From 3107 sp965216225 (GTDB lineage: Bacteria > Pseudomonadota > Alphaproteobacteria > Rhodobacterales > Rhodobacteraceae): DNA of 64,000 nucleotides. The notes under the pieces are model-generated. The model did no database searches and was not told the origin of the DNA. It saw only the letters and a program-made list of their open reading frames with translations. Within the stretch, counting starts at the first letter, position 1, and every line of letters begins with the position of its first letter. The position numbers were made by a program, and so were the translations under genes. The stretch lies in the NCBI GenBank assembly GCA_965216225.1, contig CBDCFF010000031.1, positions 186,001 through 250,000 of the forward strand. The letters are read 5' to 3'. Shown here in pieces: positions 1 through 9,335 of the stretch.

Positions 1-35
1 TCTTTCGGGATGTCGATGCCGATGGTGTCATTCAT
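1..35 (-). CDS. IS110 family transposase, first residues only (cut by window edge)
   Basis: The minus-strand start (ATG at 35-33) encodes MNDTIGIDIPK. This is the N-terminus of the same IS110-type transposase seen in full at 59265-60180 (MNDTIGIDISK). The rest of the gene lies to the left of the window. IS110 proteins are DEDD recombinases, and the first Asp of the catalytic set lies in the GIDI motif visible here. The bases that follow, up to about 153, match the upstream noncoding end of the 59-60 kb copy almost base for base. Confidence 0.75.
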   Translation of the reverse strand, partial: MNDTIGIDIPK

Positions 36-153
36 GACCTTTTCGTCTCCCGTTCCTGTCATACGAGGCAGGGGTGTTCCCTCCTCCACTATCTGTTCGG
101 GTTCATCGAAAGGGCGGGGGTGATCCATCTTGAGAACGGACCTCAAAGACCAG
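1..153 (-). mobile_element. IS110 element, gene-start end, abutting an IS256 transposase remnant
   Basis: Bases 1-153 are nearly identical to about 60146-60299, covering the IS110 gene start and its upstream noncoding end. Similarity stops after 'aaagaccag'. Immediately afterwards, at 154, the sequence becomes IS256 transposase coding for GFPEAI. The IS110 therefore appears to sit inside an IS256 transposase gene whose 5' part is off the window or lost. Confidence 0.6.
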
Positions 154-648
154 GGCTTCCCGGAGGCGATCACCGCCGCCTTTGCGCAGACCACGGTGCA
201 AACCTGCATTGTCCACCTGGTGCGCCACTCCCTGAACTTCTGCTCGTGGAAAGACCGCAAGGCAGTGGCCGCCGATCTGCGCCGGATTTACAGCGCCGCC
301 ACCGCCGATCAGGCCGCCGATGAACTGGACGCGCTCAAAGACAAATGGGCCGGTAAATACGCCTCCATCGCCCCGGCCTGGCGACGGGCATGGCAGGAAG
401 TAATCCCGTTCTTCGCCTTCGATCCGGCGATCCGAAAGATCATCTACACCACCAACGCCATCGAGAGCCTGAACCGGGTGATCCGCAAATCAATCAAGAC
501 CCGCGGATCGTTCCCGACCGATCAGGCCGCAACAAAGCTGATCTATCTGGCCATCCGCAACTTCGAGAAAGGCGGCAGGAATGTTCGGGAATGGTTTGCA
601 GCCCGCAACCAGTTCGCTATTATGTTCGACGAGCGCTTCAATGCGTGA
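154..648 (+). pseudogene. IS256 family transposase, C-terminal fragment
   Basis: The reading frame ending at 648 carries the C-terminal part of a Mutator/IS256-type transposase: GFPEAITAAF, QTCIVHLVRHS, the TTNAIESLNRVIRKSIKTRGSFPTD block and the ARNQFAIMFDERFN tail. Only about 165 of the usual 400 residues remain, and the N-terminal part containing the first catalytic Asp is absent. The upstream junction at 153/154 is with an IS110 end. A second fragment of the same element, matching 178-547, lies at 61368-61737 with only a few substitutions. Confidence 0.85.
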
Positions 649-676
649 CTGTATTTGAAACCCCCATGGACCGGGA

Positions 677-704
677 CAGATACACAGAGTTCAGGACACT
701 CCCG
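677..704. repeat. Right terminal repeat of IS256 (first copy)
   Basis: About 28 bases after the transposase stop ('cagatacacagagttcagga' onward) recur at 1798-1825 after the second IS256 transposase, with one mismatch. The shared position and sequence identify it as the right terminal repeat of this IS256 group. Confidence 0.6.
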
Positions 705-733
705 GCCAGCCCAATCGACGCACCGGCGCCGCC

Positions 734-1769
734 GGCAAGCGCCTGAAGGGCCAGGATGGCGAGATGCCGCTTGCCGTGCCGCGTGATCGGGATGGCAGTT
801 TCGAGCCCGAACTTGTCAGGAAGGGTCAGACAAGGATCGACGGCATTGATGACAGGATCATCGGGCTCCATGCCGCCGGTCTTTGCGTGCGCGATATCCG
901 CGCCCATCCTGAAGAGGCATACGGCCCCCAGGTTTCTGCTGACCTGATCAGCCGGGTCACCGATGCCGTTCCGGATGAGGTGCGCGAGTGGCAATCCCGG
1001 GCACTGGACCGGATGTGCCCCATCGTGATCTTCGACGCCCTGCGCGTGAAGATCAGGGACGCCGACAGCCGCATGGTCAGGAACAGGGCCGTCCATGTGG
1101 CGCCCGGCGTTTCCCGCGACGGCGTGCGCGAGGTTCCGGGCCTGTGGATTGCCGGGAATGAGGGCGCCAGGTTCTGGCTATCGGTCATGAATGAGTTGAA
1201 GAACCGTGCCGTCCAGGACATCCTGATCGCCGTTGTGGACACTCTCCAGGGGCTTTCCCGAGGCGATCACGGCCGCTTTCCCCGAGGCCACGGTTCAGAC
1301 CTGCATCGTGCATCTGGAGCGCCATTCTCCGAACTTCCGTGCCTGGAGGGACCGCAAATATGTGGCCACCGATCTGCGCCGGATTTACGGCGCGGCGACC
1401 GCCGACTCGACCGCCGACCCGGCCGCCGACTTGGCCGCCGATGAACTGGACGCATTCGAGGAAAAACGGGCCGGAAAACATGCCTCCATCGCCCCGGCCT
1501 GGCGCCGGGCGTGGCAAGAGGTGATACCGTTCCCTGCCTTCGAACCGGCGATCCGCAGGATCATCTGCACAACGAATGCCATGGAAAGCCTGAACCGTGT
1601 GATCCGCAAATCCATCAGGACGCGCGGCTCGTTCCCGACCGGGGAGGCGGCGACCAGGCTGATCTGTCCGGCAATCCGGAACTTCGAAAAAGAAGGCAGA
1701 AACGTCCGCGAATGGTTTGCTGCCCGCAACCAGTTCGATATCATGTGCGAGGAGCGCTTCAATGCGTGA
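734..1769 (+). pseudogene. IS256 family transposase, 5'-truncated and frameshifted
   Basis: From about 734 one frame reads GKRLKGQDGEMPLAVPRDRDGSFEPELV and continues through the DALRVKIRD and NEGARFWLSVMNELKNR blocks to about 1240. The C-terminal half (GFPEAITAAFPEATVQTCIVHLERHS to ERFNA) is in another frame from about 1245 to 1769. At least one frameshift therefore inactivates it, and roughly the first 50 residues are missing. Around 1399-1440 a short tandem expansion (TADSTADPAADLAADELDA) is absent from the related copy at 154-648. The 5' truncation point lies about 30 bp after the terminal repeat of the first IS256, so the two remnants are head to tail. Confidence 0.85.
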
Positions 1770-1797
1770 CCATATCTGAAAACCGCATGAGACAGGG

Positions 1798-1825
1798 CAG
1801 ATACACAGAGTTCATGACACTCCCG
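1798..1825. repeat. Right terminal repeat of IS256 (second copy)
   Basis: Matches 677-704 with one mismatch and occupies the same position relative to the transposase stop. It marks the right border of the second IS256 remnant. The chromosomal gene trcR ends less than 50 bp further on. Confidence 0.55.
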
Positions 1826-1873
1826 CGAACACACCGGGCCCCCGACACACAGCCCCCGACCGGCAATCAGCCA

Positions 1874-2617
1874 TCAGTCATCGTCATCATCGTCATCATC
1901 GCCGCCGCCCGGAAGGTTGAAGAAACTGTCGGCATCGACGGCCACCTCCGGTTTGCCGTCCCCATCGCCGGATAGCGTAAAGGTTTCCAGACCCTCGATC
2001 GCGGTCGGTATCCTCGGCTCCGCCTCCATCGACAGCGACTGCGCGGTCGAAACCAGCTTGCGGCGTTCCTCGTCGCCCATCACGGCCGCAGCCTCGCGCG
2101 TTCCGGCGGCCTTCTGAACCACCAGATCAAGCTCCGACTGCCTGCACAGACCCAGCGCCACCGGATCAATCGGCTGGATGTTCCGGATGTTCCAGTGGGT
2201 CCGTTCGCGGAGCGACCGGATGGTCGGCCTGGTCGTGCCCACCAGGCCGGAAATCTGGCCGTCGCTCAGTTCCGGGTGGAACTTCACCAGCCACAGGATC
2301 GCCGCCGGACGGTCCTGCCGCCTCGACAGCGGCGTGTAACGCGGACCGCGACGCTTTTCCTCGCCGACCGCAGCGGGGTTGAACTTCAGCCTCAGCCGGT
2401 GCTGCGGATCGCTCTTCGCCATGGCGATCTCCGCCGTGGTCAACTGGTTGTTGGCAATCGGGTCGAACCCCTTGACCCCCGCCGCCACATCGCCATCGGC
2501 AATGCCCTGGATCTCCAGTTCATGCATCCCGACAAAATCGGCGATCTGCCGAAAGCCGAGCGTCGTGTTGTCCACCAGCCAGACCGCCGTCGCTCTGGCC
2601 ATGATCGGTTTGGCCAT
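1874..2617 (-). CDS. trcR: TrcR-type cell cycle transcriptional regulator (DUF1013)
   Basis: 247 residues matching the alphaproteobacterial DUF1013 family (TrcR), a predicted DNA-binding regulator linked to the cell cycle. The N-terminus MAKPIMARATAVWLVDNT and the LSDGQISGLVGTTRPTIRSLRERTHW helix-turn-helix-like segment (about residues 125-150) are family hallmarks. The protein ends in a run of about eight Asp. A longer frame runs 50 codons upstream to 2767. I chose the ATG at 2617 because it begins the conserved sequence and is preceded by a good ribosome binding site (GAAGGAGA). The gene ends about 50 bp from an IS256 border but looks intact. Confidence 0.85.
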   Translation of the reverse strand: MAKPIMARATAVWLVDNTTLGFRQIADFVGMHELEIQGIADGDVAAGVKGFDPIANNQLTTAEIAMAKSDPQHRLRLKFNPAAVGEEKRRGPRYTPLSRRQDRPAAILWLVKFHPELSDGQISGLVGTTRPTIRSLRERTHWNIRNIQPIDPVALGLCRQSELDLVVQKAAGTREAAAVMGDEERRKLVSTAQSLSMEAEPRIPTAIEGLETFTLSGDGDGKPEVAVDADSFFNLPGGGDDDDDDDD

Positions 2618-2835
2618 GGGGTTCTCCTTCACATACATCTTCATTGGCGTCCACAGGCTTTCCGTTATCGGGGAACGCGACAACTGTATAATCCCACCGA
2701 AAAAAAGAGAAAAGAGAAAACAGCAAGGCAAAACAGCACCGCACACAACACGCCCCACCCCCAACAACTTCTTCTCTGCCTAAATACTCAAAACGCGAAT
2801 GCCGCCAGGCATGAGCGCCCGGTGCCCGGCCCCCC

Positions 2836-3708
2836 TTATCCACCCGCCGCACAATCCCCATCCAAAAGCGCGACCAAGCCTTCCCGATAGCTGGGATATT
2901 TCAATACGACACCCAGTTCGTCCCTGATCCGGTTATTCCGCACCCGTTTGGATTCGGCATAGAAACTGCGCGCCATCGGCGTCATTTCCGCGACCCCGAA
3001 ATCTTCGGCCGGGGGCACGGGCAAGCCAAGCAATTCGGCCGCATGGGCGATCACTTCCTGCGGCGGGGCCGGATCATCGTCGCAGACATTGTAGATTGCG
3101 CCGGGATCGGGCCGATCGACCGACGCCAGCAAGACCCGCGCAATATCGTCCACATGAATGCGGGAAAAGACCTGCCCCGGCTTGATGATCCGCCGCGCAG
3201 TCCCCTTGCGCAGCTTGGCGAACGGTCCGCGCCCCGGCCCGTAAATACCGGCCAGCCGGAAGACGTGCAGCGGCAAGCCGCATTCGCGCGACAGAGCCTG
3301 CCAGGCCGCCTCGGCCTTCGCGCGTCTTTCTCCCCGCCGGGTTTCGGGTTTCGGGTCAGTGCTTTCATCCACCCAGCCCCCCTGATGGTCCCCGTAAACG
3401 CCTGTGCTCGAAAGATACCCGACCCATTCCAGATGAGGGGCGCGGGCCGCCAGAATCTCCCGCCACTCGGCCAGGACCGGATCACCCGCCTCCGACGGGC
3501 CGACAGAAATGAGCACATGGCTCGCCGCTTCGATCTCCCTGCCCAGATCGCCGCCCGGCCAGACCACGGCACCGACACCGCCCATGCCGGGGCTGCGCGC
3601 CTTTTCGGCGGATCGTGTCGTACCGGTGATCGTCCATCCTCTTTGCAGCAGGCGCCCGGCAAGGGCGCGCGCCGAATACCCGTGACCGAATGAGAGCAGA
3701 TGTGCCAT
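2836..3708 (-). CDS. Extended SDR / NAD-dependent epimerase-like oxidoreductase (YeeZ-like)
   Basis: 290 residues. The N-terminus MAHLLSFGHGYSARAL forms a Rossmann-type glycine motif. LSSTGVYGDHQGGWVDE, VFRLAGIYGPGRGPF and FSRIHVDDIARVLLASV are the active-site and substrate-side motifs of extended SDR proteins acting on nucleotide sugars or related substrates. The substrate is unknown. The frame stays open far upstream to 5280, but that extension runs antisense through asd and has no family resemblance, so I start at the ATG at 3708. It is divergent from asd, with a 243-bp shared upstream region. Confidence 0.8.
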   Translation of the reverse strand: MAHLLSFGHGYSARALAGRLLQRGWTITGTTRSAEKARSPGMGGVGAVVWPGGDLGREIEAASHVLISVGPSEAGDPVLAEWREILAARAPHLEWVGYLSSTGVYGDHQGGWVDESTDPKPETRRGERRAKAEAAWQALSRECGLPLHVFRLAGIYGPGRGPFAKLRKGTARRIIKPGQVFSRIHVDDIARVLLASVDRPDPGAIYNVCDDDPAPPQEVIAHAAELLGLPVPPAEDFGVAEMTPMARSFYAESKRVRNNRIRDELGVVLKYPSYREGLVALLDGDCAAGG

Positions 3709-3951
3709 TCGCCGATCCTGACGCGGTTCGGGCGAAACGGCAACCGCTGACGGCGGCCATGCGGCGGTTCTGCGCTTGCGGCGTTCGACCCGGAAATGTG
3801 GCGATACCGCATCGGTGATCAGGTATGGCCGGGGCCGCTGTCGTGAAAATGCGTCATCCGGCCCCTTTCCCCTTTCCCCTTCGCCCGCCTTGCGATAAAC
3901 CCCGCGCGTCCGATCCCGGACATCCGGACATGACGTGAAGGGAGGCCCGCA

Positions 3952-4974
3952 ATGGGCTACAGGGTCGCCGTCGTCGGCGCGACGGGCAACGTGGGCCGCG
4001 AAATGCTGAACATCCTGGCGGAACGCCGGTTTCCCGTGGACGCGATTGCCGCGCTGGCTTCGCGCAGTTCCCTCGGGACCGAAGTCAGCTTTGGCGACAG
4101 AACCCTCGCCATCCGGGATCTCGACAGCTTCGATTTCGCAGGCTGGGACATGGCGCTTTTCGCCATCGGCTCCGACGCCACCGGGAAATACGCCCCGAAG
4201 GCGGCGGCGGCGGGCTGTCTGGTGATCGACAACTCCTCGCTCTACCGCCATGACCCGCAGGTTCCGCTGATCGTGCCGGAGGTGAATCCCGAAGCAATCG
4301 GGGACTGCCGCAACAGGATGATCATCGCCAACCCCAACTGCTCCACCGCGCAGATGGTGGTGGTGCTGAAGCCGCTGCACGACCGGGCGCGGATCAGGCG
4401 TGTGGTGGTTTCGACCTACCAGTCGGTTTCCGGCGCTGGCAGGGAGGGCATGGATGAGCTGTGGGAGCAGACCAAGGCGGTCTACAACCCGATCTCCGAC
4501 GTGCCGCCGAAGACGTTCGGCAAAGAGATCGCCTTCAATGTGATCCCCCATATCGACGCCTTCATGGAAGACGGCTCGACTAGGGAAGAGTGGAAGATGG
4601 CGGCCGAAACCGCAAAGATCATGGACCCTGCGATCAGGGTCACGGCGACCTGCGTGCGGGTTCCGGTTTTCGTCGGTCATTCCGAAGCGGTGAATGTCGA
4701 GTTTGAAGAGTTCCTTGACGAGGACGAAGCCCGCGACATCCTGCGCGAAGCCCCCGGCGTCATGGTGATCGACAGGCGAGAGCCGGGCGGCTATGTCACC
4801 CCCAAGGAATGCGTGGGCGATCACGCCACCTTCGTCAGCCGCATCCGTCAGGATACGACGATCGGGAATGGCCTGAACCTCTGGTGCGTTTCCGACAACC
4901 TGCGCAAGGGCGCGGCATTGAACGCGGTTCAGATTGCCGAACTCTGCGGGCGCGAGGTTCTGGGGAAAGGCTGA
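3952..4974 (+). CDS. asd: Aspartate-semialdehyde dehydrogenase
   Basis: 340 residues, the usual length. It converts L-aspartyl-4-phosphate to aspartate semialdehyde with NADPH, at the branch to lysine/diaminopimelate, threonine and methionine. Visible motifs are the Rossmann glycine motif VVGATGNVGREML at the N-terminus, the active-site Cys at about residue 130 in ANPNCSTAQM, and STYQSVSGAGREGMDEL. The ribosome binding site GAAGGGAGG precedes the ATG. Transcribed alone, divergent from the SDR gene. Confidence 0.95.
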   Translation: MGYRVAVVGATGNVGREMLNILAERRFPVDAIAALASRSSLGTEVSFGDRTLAIRDLDSFDFAGWDMALFAIGSDATGKYAPKAAAAGCLVIDNSSLYRHDPQVPLIVPEVNPEAIGDCRNRMIIANPNCSTAQMVVVLKPLHDRARIRRVVVSTYQSVSGAGREGMDELWEQTKAVYNPISDVPPKTFGKEIAFNVIPHIDAFMEDGSTREEWKMAAETAKIMDPAIRVTATCVRVPVFVGHSEAVNVEFEEFLDEDEARDILREAPGVMVIDRREPGGYVTPKECVGDHATFVSRIRQDTTIGNGLNLWCVSDNLRKGAALNAVQIAELCGREVLGKG

Positions 4975-5072
4975 CAGGCAACCGGCCATATCCGCCCGGC
5001 AGACGAACGAAGCAGACGAACGAACGGGATACCGGGCCGCCCCGTCCGCCCGGCGGCGCTTTGCGCAGACAG

Positions 5073-5171
5073 TCACACCCGGTTGGGCGGTTCCTGCCCG
5101 CCAAAGAGGGCAATCAGATTGTCCACCGCCATCATCCCCATCGCGGTGCGGACCTCCTGCGCGGCAGTGCC
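5073..5171 (-). pseudogene. 2-hydroxyacid (glycerate/glyoxylate) dehydrogenase, C-terminal remnant
   Basis: The minus strand reads VGTAAQEVRTAMGMMAVDNL and then a C-terminus ending GGQEPPNRV with a stop at 5075-5073. This resembles the C-terminal helix of D-isomer 2-hydroxyacid dehydrogenases of the GyaR/D-glycerate dehydrogenase type in Rhodobacterales. Upstream of about 5172 the frame no longer resembles the family and meets a stop at 5249-5247. An N-terminal fragment of the same kind of enzyme lies at 9332-9554 on the other strand. No start or catalytic domain remains here. Confidence 0.55.
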
Positions 5172-5390
5172 GACGGACCTGGAACGGTTGCCGCTGGCGT
5201 GATCGCCGTCCGGACCGCAAGGGCGTGGAGCAACTGCCGTTCGCGGCTATCGTTGGTGGCGGTTTCGCGCCGCCCTTCACGGCGATGTCATCGCTGTTGC
5301 GCCCTGCGGTGTTGAATATCCGCGCGCGCGACCAATATCAGGGCAGGACGGTTTGCCCCGAACCCGGTTCGCACAGACAGGGAGAGTGCA

Positions 5391-6845
5391 GTGAAATACC
5401 AGGCGACAGCGGCCCGCACCGGGCCGACATCCCCCCATGCCGGATTGCGGGTCATCCTGCCGGTGCTGGCCCTTGCGATCCTTCAGGCCATGGCGGCGCC
5501 CCTGCGGGCCGCCCCCGACAGTTTCGCCGATCTGGCCACAAGGGTCAGCCCCGCTGTTGTCAATATCACCACATCGACGAACGTGGCGGTGCGCGGCGGT
5601 CCGCCTCCGCTGGCGCCGGAGGGCTCTCCGTTCGAGGATTTCTTCAACCGGAACGGGCCGGATGCCCCCCCGGCGCGGCGCAACCGGGCGCTGGGGTCCG
5701 GCTTCGTGATTTCCGGGGACGGGTTCGTCGTTACCAACAACCATGTGATCGAAGGCGCCGACGAGGTTCTGGTCGAGTTGTTCTCGGGCGTTGAACTGCC
5801 GGCCACGGTCGTCGGCACCGACCGCAACACCGATATTGCGCTTCTGAAGGTCGAGAGCGATGAGCCGCTGGCGTTCGTGCCCTTTGGCGACAGCGACACG
5901 GCGCGCGTGGGCGACTGGGTCATGGCCATGGGCAACCCGCTGGGTCAGGGCTTTTCCGTGTCCGCAGGGATCGTGTCGGCGCGCGGTCGCGCCCTGTCCG
6001 GGGCCTATGACGATTTCATCCAGACCGACGCCGCCATCAATCGCGGCAATTCCGGCGGCCCGCTGTTCAACATGGAGGGCGAGGTCATCGGCGTGAACAC
6101 CGCGATCCTCAGCCCCAATGGCGGCTCGATCGGGATCGGATTCGCGATGTCCTCTGCGGTGGTGGAGCCGGTGATCGCCCAGCTCGGGGAGTTTGGCGAA
6201 ACCCGTCGCGGCTGGCTTGGCGTGCATATTCAGGACGTTACCGACGACGTTGCCGAGGCGCTGGGGCTGGAAAAGGCCGCCGGCGCGCTTGTGACCGACC
6301 TGCCCGAAGGCCCGGCGGCGGAAGCCGGGATCGAGGCGGGCGATGTCATTGTCGCCTTCGACGGGCGCGAGGTCGCCGATACCCGCGATCTGGTGCGCAG
6401 CGTCGGCAATGCCGAGGTCGGCAAGGCGGTGCGCGTCGTGATCTTCCGCGACGGCGGCACCCGGACCCTTCTGATCACCCTGGGCCGCCGCGAAACGGCG
6501 CAGGGCCTGGAAGACGACACGGAAGACGACGCGCCGGTGAAACCTGTGCGCGCAGAGGTTCTGGGGCTGGTGTTGCAGGAACCGGGCGCCGACATGCGCG
6601 ACAGCCTTGGATTGCCGGAAGATGCAACCGGCCTGATCGTCTCCGAGGTCGATCCGCAAACCCCGGCCTATTCCAGGGGCGTCCGTTCCGGCGATCTGAT
6701 CACCGAGGCCGGGCAGCAGCCGGTGCGGACCGTCGGGGACATGAAGGCGCGGATCGAAGAGGCAAGGGAGGCCGGGCGAAAGTCGCTCCTGCTTCTGGTG
6801 CGCCGGGGCAACACCCCGCGTTTCGTGGCGCTGCCGCTGGATTGA
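5391..6845 (+). CDS. Do family serine endopeptidase (DegP/DegQ type)
   Basis: 484 residues with an N-terminal hydrophobic export signal (about residues 20-41, ending LRAAP). This is a periplasmic quality-control protease and chaperone. The catalytic triad is His118 in TNNHVIEGA, Asp148 in RNTDIALLK and Ser221 in NRGNSGGPLF. Two PDZ domains follow (about 270-360, with GWLGVHIQDVT, and about 385-480). Length and order match Do/HtrA proteases. The 5' region overlaps no other gene. Confidence 0.93.
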   Translation: MKYQATAARTGPTSPHAGLRVILPVLALAILQAMAAPLRAAPDSFADLATRVSPAVVNITTSTNVAVRGGPPPLAPEGSPFEDFFNRNGPDAPPARRNRALGSGFVISGDGFVVTNNHVIEGADEVLVELFSGVELPATVVGTDRNTDIALLKVESDEPLAFVPFGDSDTARVGDWVMAMGNPLGQGFSVSAGIVSARGRALSGAYDDFIQTDAAINRGNSGGPLFNMEGEVIGVNTAILSPNGGSIGIGFAMSSAVVEPVIAQLGEFGETRRGWLGVHIQDVTDDVAEALGLEKAAGALVTDLPEGPAAEAGIEAGDVIVAFDGREVADTRDLVRSVGNAEVGKAVRVVIFRDGGTRTLLITLGRRETAQGLEDDTEDDAPVKPVRAEVLGLVLQEPGADMRDSLGLPEDATGLIVSEVDPQTPAYSRGVRSGDLITEAGQQPVRTVGDMKARIEEAREAGRKSLLLLVRRGNTPRFVALPLD

Positions 6846-7044
6846 AACCCGCATACCTGCACCGTATACTCCCACCGCGCGCCCGCGCAGACGCCCTGTT
6901 CACAGGCAATCGTCCAATGCCCTTCCCGGACGGAATACGGGAAACTGTTGCATTCCGATGGGCGGTTGATATGGACAGGGACCGAACGCATATGGCGGGA
7001 TGGCCCGATACCGGGCAGGTTTGTCTGCAAGGGAAACACAACTG

Positions 7045-7368
7045 ATGGCAAAGATCACCTATATCGAGTTTGGCGGCAGGGAACACGTTGTCGAGGTCGC
7101 GAATGGCCTGACGGTCATGGAAGGCGCGCGGGACAACAGCATTCCCGGAATCGATGCCGATTGCGGCGGCGCCTGCGCCTGTTCCACCTGCCATGTCTAT
7201 GTGCATCCGGACTGGGTTGGCAGACTGCCGGAAAAGGATGCCATGGAAGAGGACATGCTCGATTTTGCCTACGAGCCCGACATGGAACGCTCGCGCCTGA
7301 CCTGTCAGTTGCAGGTCACGGACGACCTGGACGGGCTGATCGTCCGGATGCCGGAAAAGCAGATCTGA
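7045..7368 (+). CDS. [2Fe-2S] adrenodoxin-type ferredoxin
   Basis: 107 residues. The cluster ligands are Cys40, Cys46, Cys49 (DADCGGACACSTCHVY) and Cys87 (LTCQLQV), the C-x5-C-x2-C...C spacing of adrenodoxin-type ferredoxins. An upstream in-frame start at 7000 exists. The ATG at 7045 begins the conserved MAKITYIEF sequence and is the better choice. It probably shuttles electrons to a hydroxylase, P450 or Fe-S assembly; the neighbours do not reveal the partner. Confidence 0.9.
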   Translation: MAKITYIEFGGREHVVEVANGLTVMEGARDNSIPGIDADCGGACACSTCHVYVHPDWVGRLPEKDAMEEDMLDFAYEPDMERSRLTCQLQVTDDLDGLIVRMPEKQI

Positions 7369-7665
7369 CAAGGCGCAGGGCGCGGCAGCCGTCGTCGCCC
7401 TGCCCCGATATGCCCGTCGTTGACAGGGCGTCGATACCCGGCGGGCCATGCGCCCCGCACATCGCCAGCTTGCGCAGGCGCAATGACGCCCGGTTTCACC
7501 CGCATGACAAATTCGTTGGGGATAAATCGAAAAAAACCTTTACACAGGGTGGCTTTCCTCACACCATATGTTGTAGGAAAGGCGGGCTGAACCCGCTTCC
7601 GTAGCATGGACACCCATTTCTTGTGGGTCGCCATTCACCTGAAGCCAAAGCGAAAGAGACCGGGC

Positions 7666-8169
7666 ATGTCGCTTACAGAACAGCACCTTCAGACAGACGA
7701 TCTTCATCCGATCGACATTGTCGAAACCCTTGCCGAACATCATGAATGGGATTTTGACAGGGTGGCCGACGATCAGATCGCGATGGCGGTCGAGGGGCAG
7801 TGGCGGACCTATTCGATCACCCTGGTCTGGTCGGGACACGATGAAACCCTGCGTCTGATCTGCACGTTCGAGATGGAACCCCCCGAGGATCGCCTGCCGA
7901 AACTCTATGATGTCCTCAACCGCACCAATGACATGTGCTGGGCCGGGGCGTTCGTCTATTGGCCGGAACAGCGCCTGATGACCTATCGCTACGGGTTGGT
8001 GCTGGCGGGTGGGCAAATGGCCGGAGAAGATCAGATCAACACGCTGATCAACGCCGCGGTGATGTCGGCGGAACGGTTTTATCCGGCATTTCAACTGGCG
8101 GCATGGGGGGAACAGACGCCCGCCGAGGCGATGCAGATCGCGATTGCCGAAGCCTATGGCCGCGCATAG
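7666..8169 (+). CDS. YbjN domain-containing protein
   Basis: 167 residues with the YbjN fold signature (ICTFEMEPPEDRLPKLYDVLNRTND, then a GLVLAGG-containing segment). The biochemical role is not established; YbjN-type proteins have been linked to type III secretion chaperone-like folds. The start at 7666 is preceded by GAAAGAG. An in-frame start 20 codons earlier lacks conservation. The gene lies 9 bp upstream of proC, and the ybjN-proC-csaA string looks like one transcription unit. A small GC hairpin (gcggg/cccgc) lies upstream at about 7585-7600. Confidence 0.8.
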   Translation: MSLTEQHLQTDDLHPIDIVETLAEHHEWDFDRVADDQIAMAVEGQWRTYSITLVWSGHDETLRLICTFEMEPPEDRLPKLYDVLNRTNDMCWAGAFVYWPEQRLMTYRYGLVLAGGQMAGEDQINTLINAAVMSAERFYPAFQLAAWGEQTPAEAMQIAIAEAYGRA

Positions 8170-8178
8170 GCGCCGCGG

Positions 8179-9000
8179 ATGTCATTTACGGAAATCGAGC
8201 GTCGCGGTCTGGTCTTGCTGGGCTGCGGCAGGATGGGATCGGCGATGCTGGAAGGGTGGCTCGGACAGGGCCTGCCGCTTTCGGCGATCTGGACAAGCGA
8301 TCCCTGCCCTTCGGACTGGCTGAAAGGTCTGGCCGGGCGGGGCCTGCACCTGAATGAGGGGCTGCCGCCATCCCCTGCAATCGTTCTGATCGCGGTGAAG
8401 CCGCAGATGATGCACGAAGCGTTGCCGCAATGCGCCGCGATGGGAAATGGCGGCACGCTGTTCCTGTCTGTCGCCGCTGGCACCCGGATCGGATTTTACG
8501 AAAGCGTGCTTGGCTCGCGGGCGCCTGTCATCCGGGCGATGCCGAACACCCCTGCCGCGATCGGGCGCGGGATCACCGCCCTGATCGGGAATCGCAGGGC
8601 ATCACCGGATGACCTTGCGCTGGCAGAGCTTTTGCTGTCTGCCGTCGGTCAGACCGTGCGTCTTTCCGGTGAAGACCAGATGGACGCGGTGACGGCGGTG
8701 TCGGGCTCGGGGCCTGCCTATGTCTTTCATCTGATCGAAACACTGGCTGCGGCCGGTCAGTCGCAGGGCTTGCCGGCGGAACTGGCGATGCGCCTGGCAA
8801 GGGCGACCGTGGCGGGCGCCGGACAACTGGCCGGGGATGCGGCCGAAGACCCGGCGCAGCTTCGCGTCAATGTCACCAGTCCGGGCGGCGCCACCGCAGC
8901 GGCGCTGACTGTCCTGATGGATGCGGAAACCGGCTTTCCGGCCCTGCTGAATCGCGCCGTGCGGGCCGCGGCGGACCGGTCACGGGAACTGGGGCAATGA
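8179..9000 (+). CDS. proC: Pyrroline-5-carboxylate reductase
   Basis: 273 residues. Final step of proline biosynthesis: reduces pyrroline-5-carboxylate with NAD(P)H. The N-terminal dinucleotide motif is LLGCGRMGSAMLEGWL. The family signature is in AVSGSGPAYVFHLIETL and the C-terminal NVTSPGGATAAALTVL segment. The last 4 bp overlap the csaA start (ATGA), so the two are translationally coupled. Confidence 0.93.
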   Translation: MSFTEIERRGLVLLGCGRMGSAMLEGWLGQGLPLSAIWTSDPCPSDWLKGLAGRGLHLNEGLPPSPAIVLIAVKPQMMHEALPQCAAMGNGGTLFLSVAAGTRIGFYESVLGSRAPVIRAMPNTPAAIGRGITALIGNRRASPDDLALAELLLSAVGQTVRLSGEDQMDAVTAVSGSGPAYVFHLIETLAAAGQSQGLPAELAMRLARATVAGAGQLAGDAAEDPAQLRVNVTSPGGATAAALTVLMDAETGFPALLNRAVRAAADRSRELGQ

Positions 9001-9335
9001 CCGATCCGACATTCGAGGCGTTCCAGCGGGTCGATATTCGTGTCGGGCGGATCGTGCGCGCCGATGTGCATCCGCAGGCGCCCAAACCCGCGTTCAGGCT
9101 CTGGGTCGATTTCGGGCCTGAAATCGGCACAAGGAAAAGCTCCGCGCAGATCACGGCGCATTATACCCCGGAAGAGCTGCCGGGGCGTCAGATACTGGCG
9201 GTGGTGAATTTCCCGCCGCGCCGGATCGGCAGATTCCTGTCGGAGGTGCTGATTCCGGGCGTGCCGGATGAAAATGGCGATGTGGTGCTTCTGACGCCTG
9301 ACATGACAGTGCCCACAGGGGGGCGGATGTATTGA
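8997..9335 (+). CDS. csaA: tRNA-binding protein, CsaA family
   Basis: 112 residues forming a single EMAP-II/OB-fold tRNA-binding domain (FQRVDIRVGRIVRADVHPQA, KSSAQITAHYTPEELPGRQI, VVNFPPRRIG), the normal CsaA length. CsaA is a dimeric tRNA-binding, chaperone-like protein. The start overlaps proC by 4 bp, and the stop overlaps the TTG start of a truncated 2-hydroxyacid dehydrogenase. Confidence 0.9.
   Translation: MTDPTFEAFQRVDIRVGRIVRADVHPQAPKPAFRLWVDFGPEIGTRKSSAQITAHYTPEELPGRQILAVVNFPPRRIGRFLSEVLIPGVPDENGDVVLLTPDMTVPTGGRMY

Noticed and set aside
1399..1440. Short 12-15 bp tandem repeats as a regulatory or VNTR locus
   Set aside because: It lies inside a dead IS256 transposase and is most simply an alanine-rich linker expansion.
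3709..5280. Upstream extension of the minus-strand SDR frame (814 codons in total)
   Set aside because: It runs antisense through asd, has no family similarity and is a GC-rich open frame; the true start is at 3708.
5277..6875. 532-codon minus-strand frame opposite the Do protease
   Set aside because: The plus-strand protease has a full catalytic triad and PDZ domains; the antisense frame has no recognisable motif.
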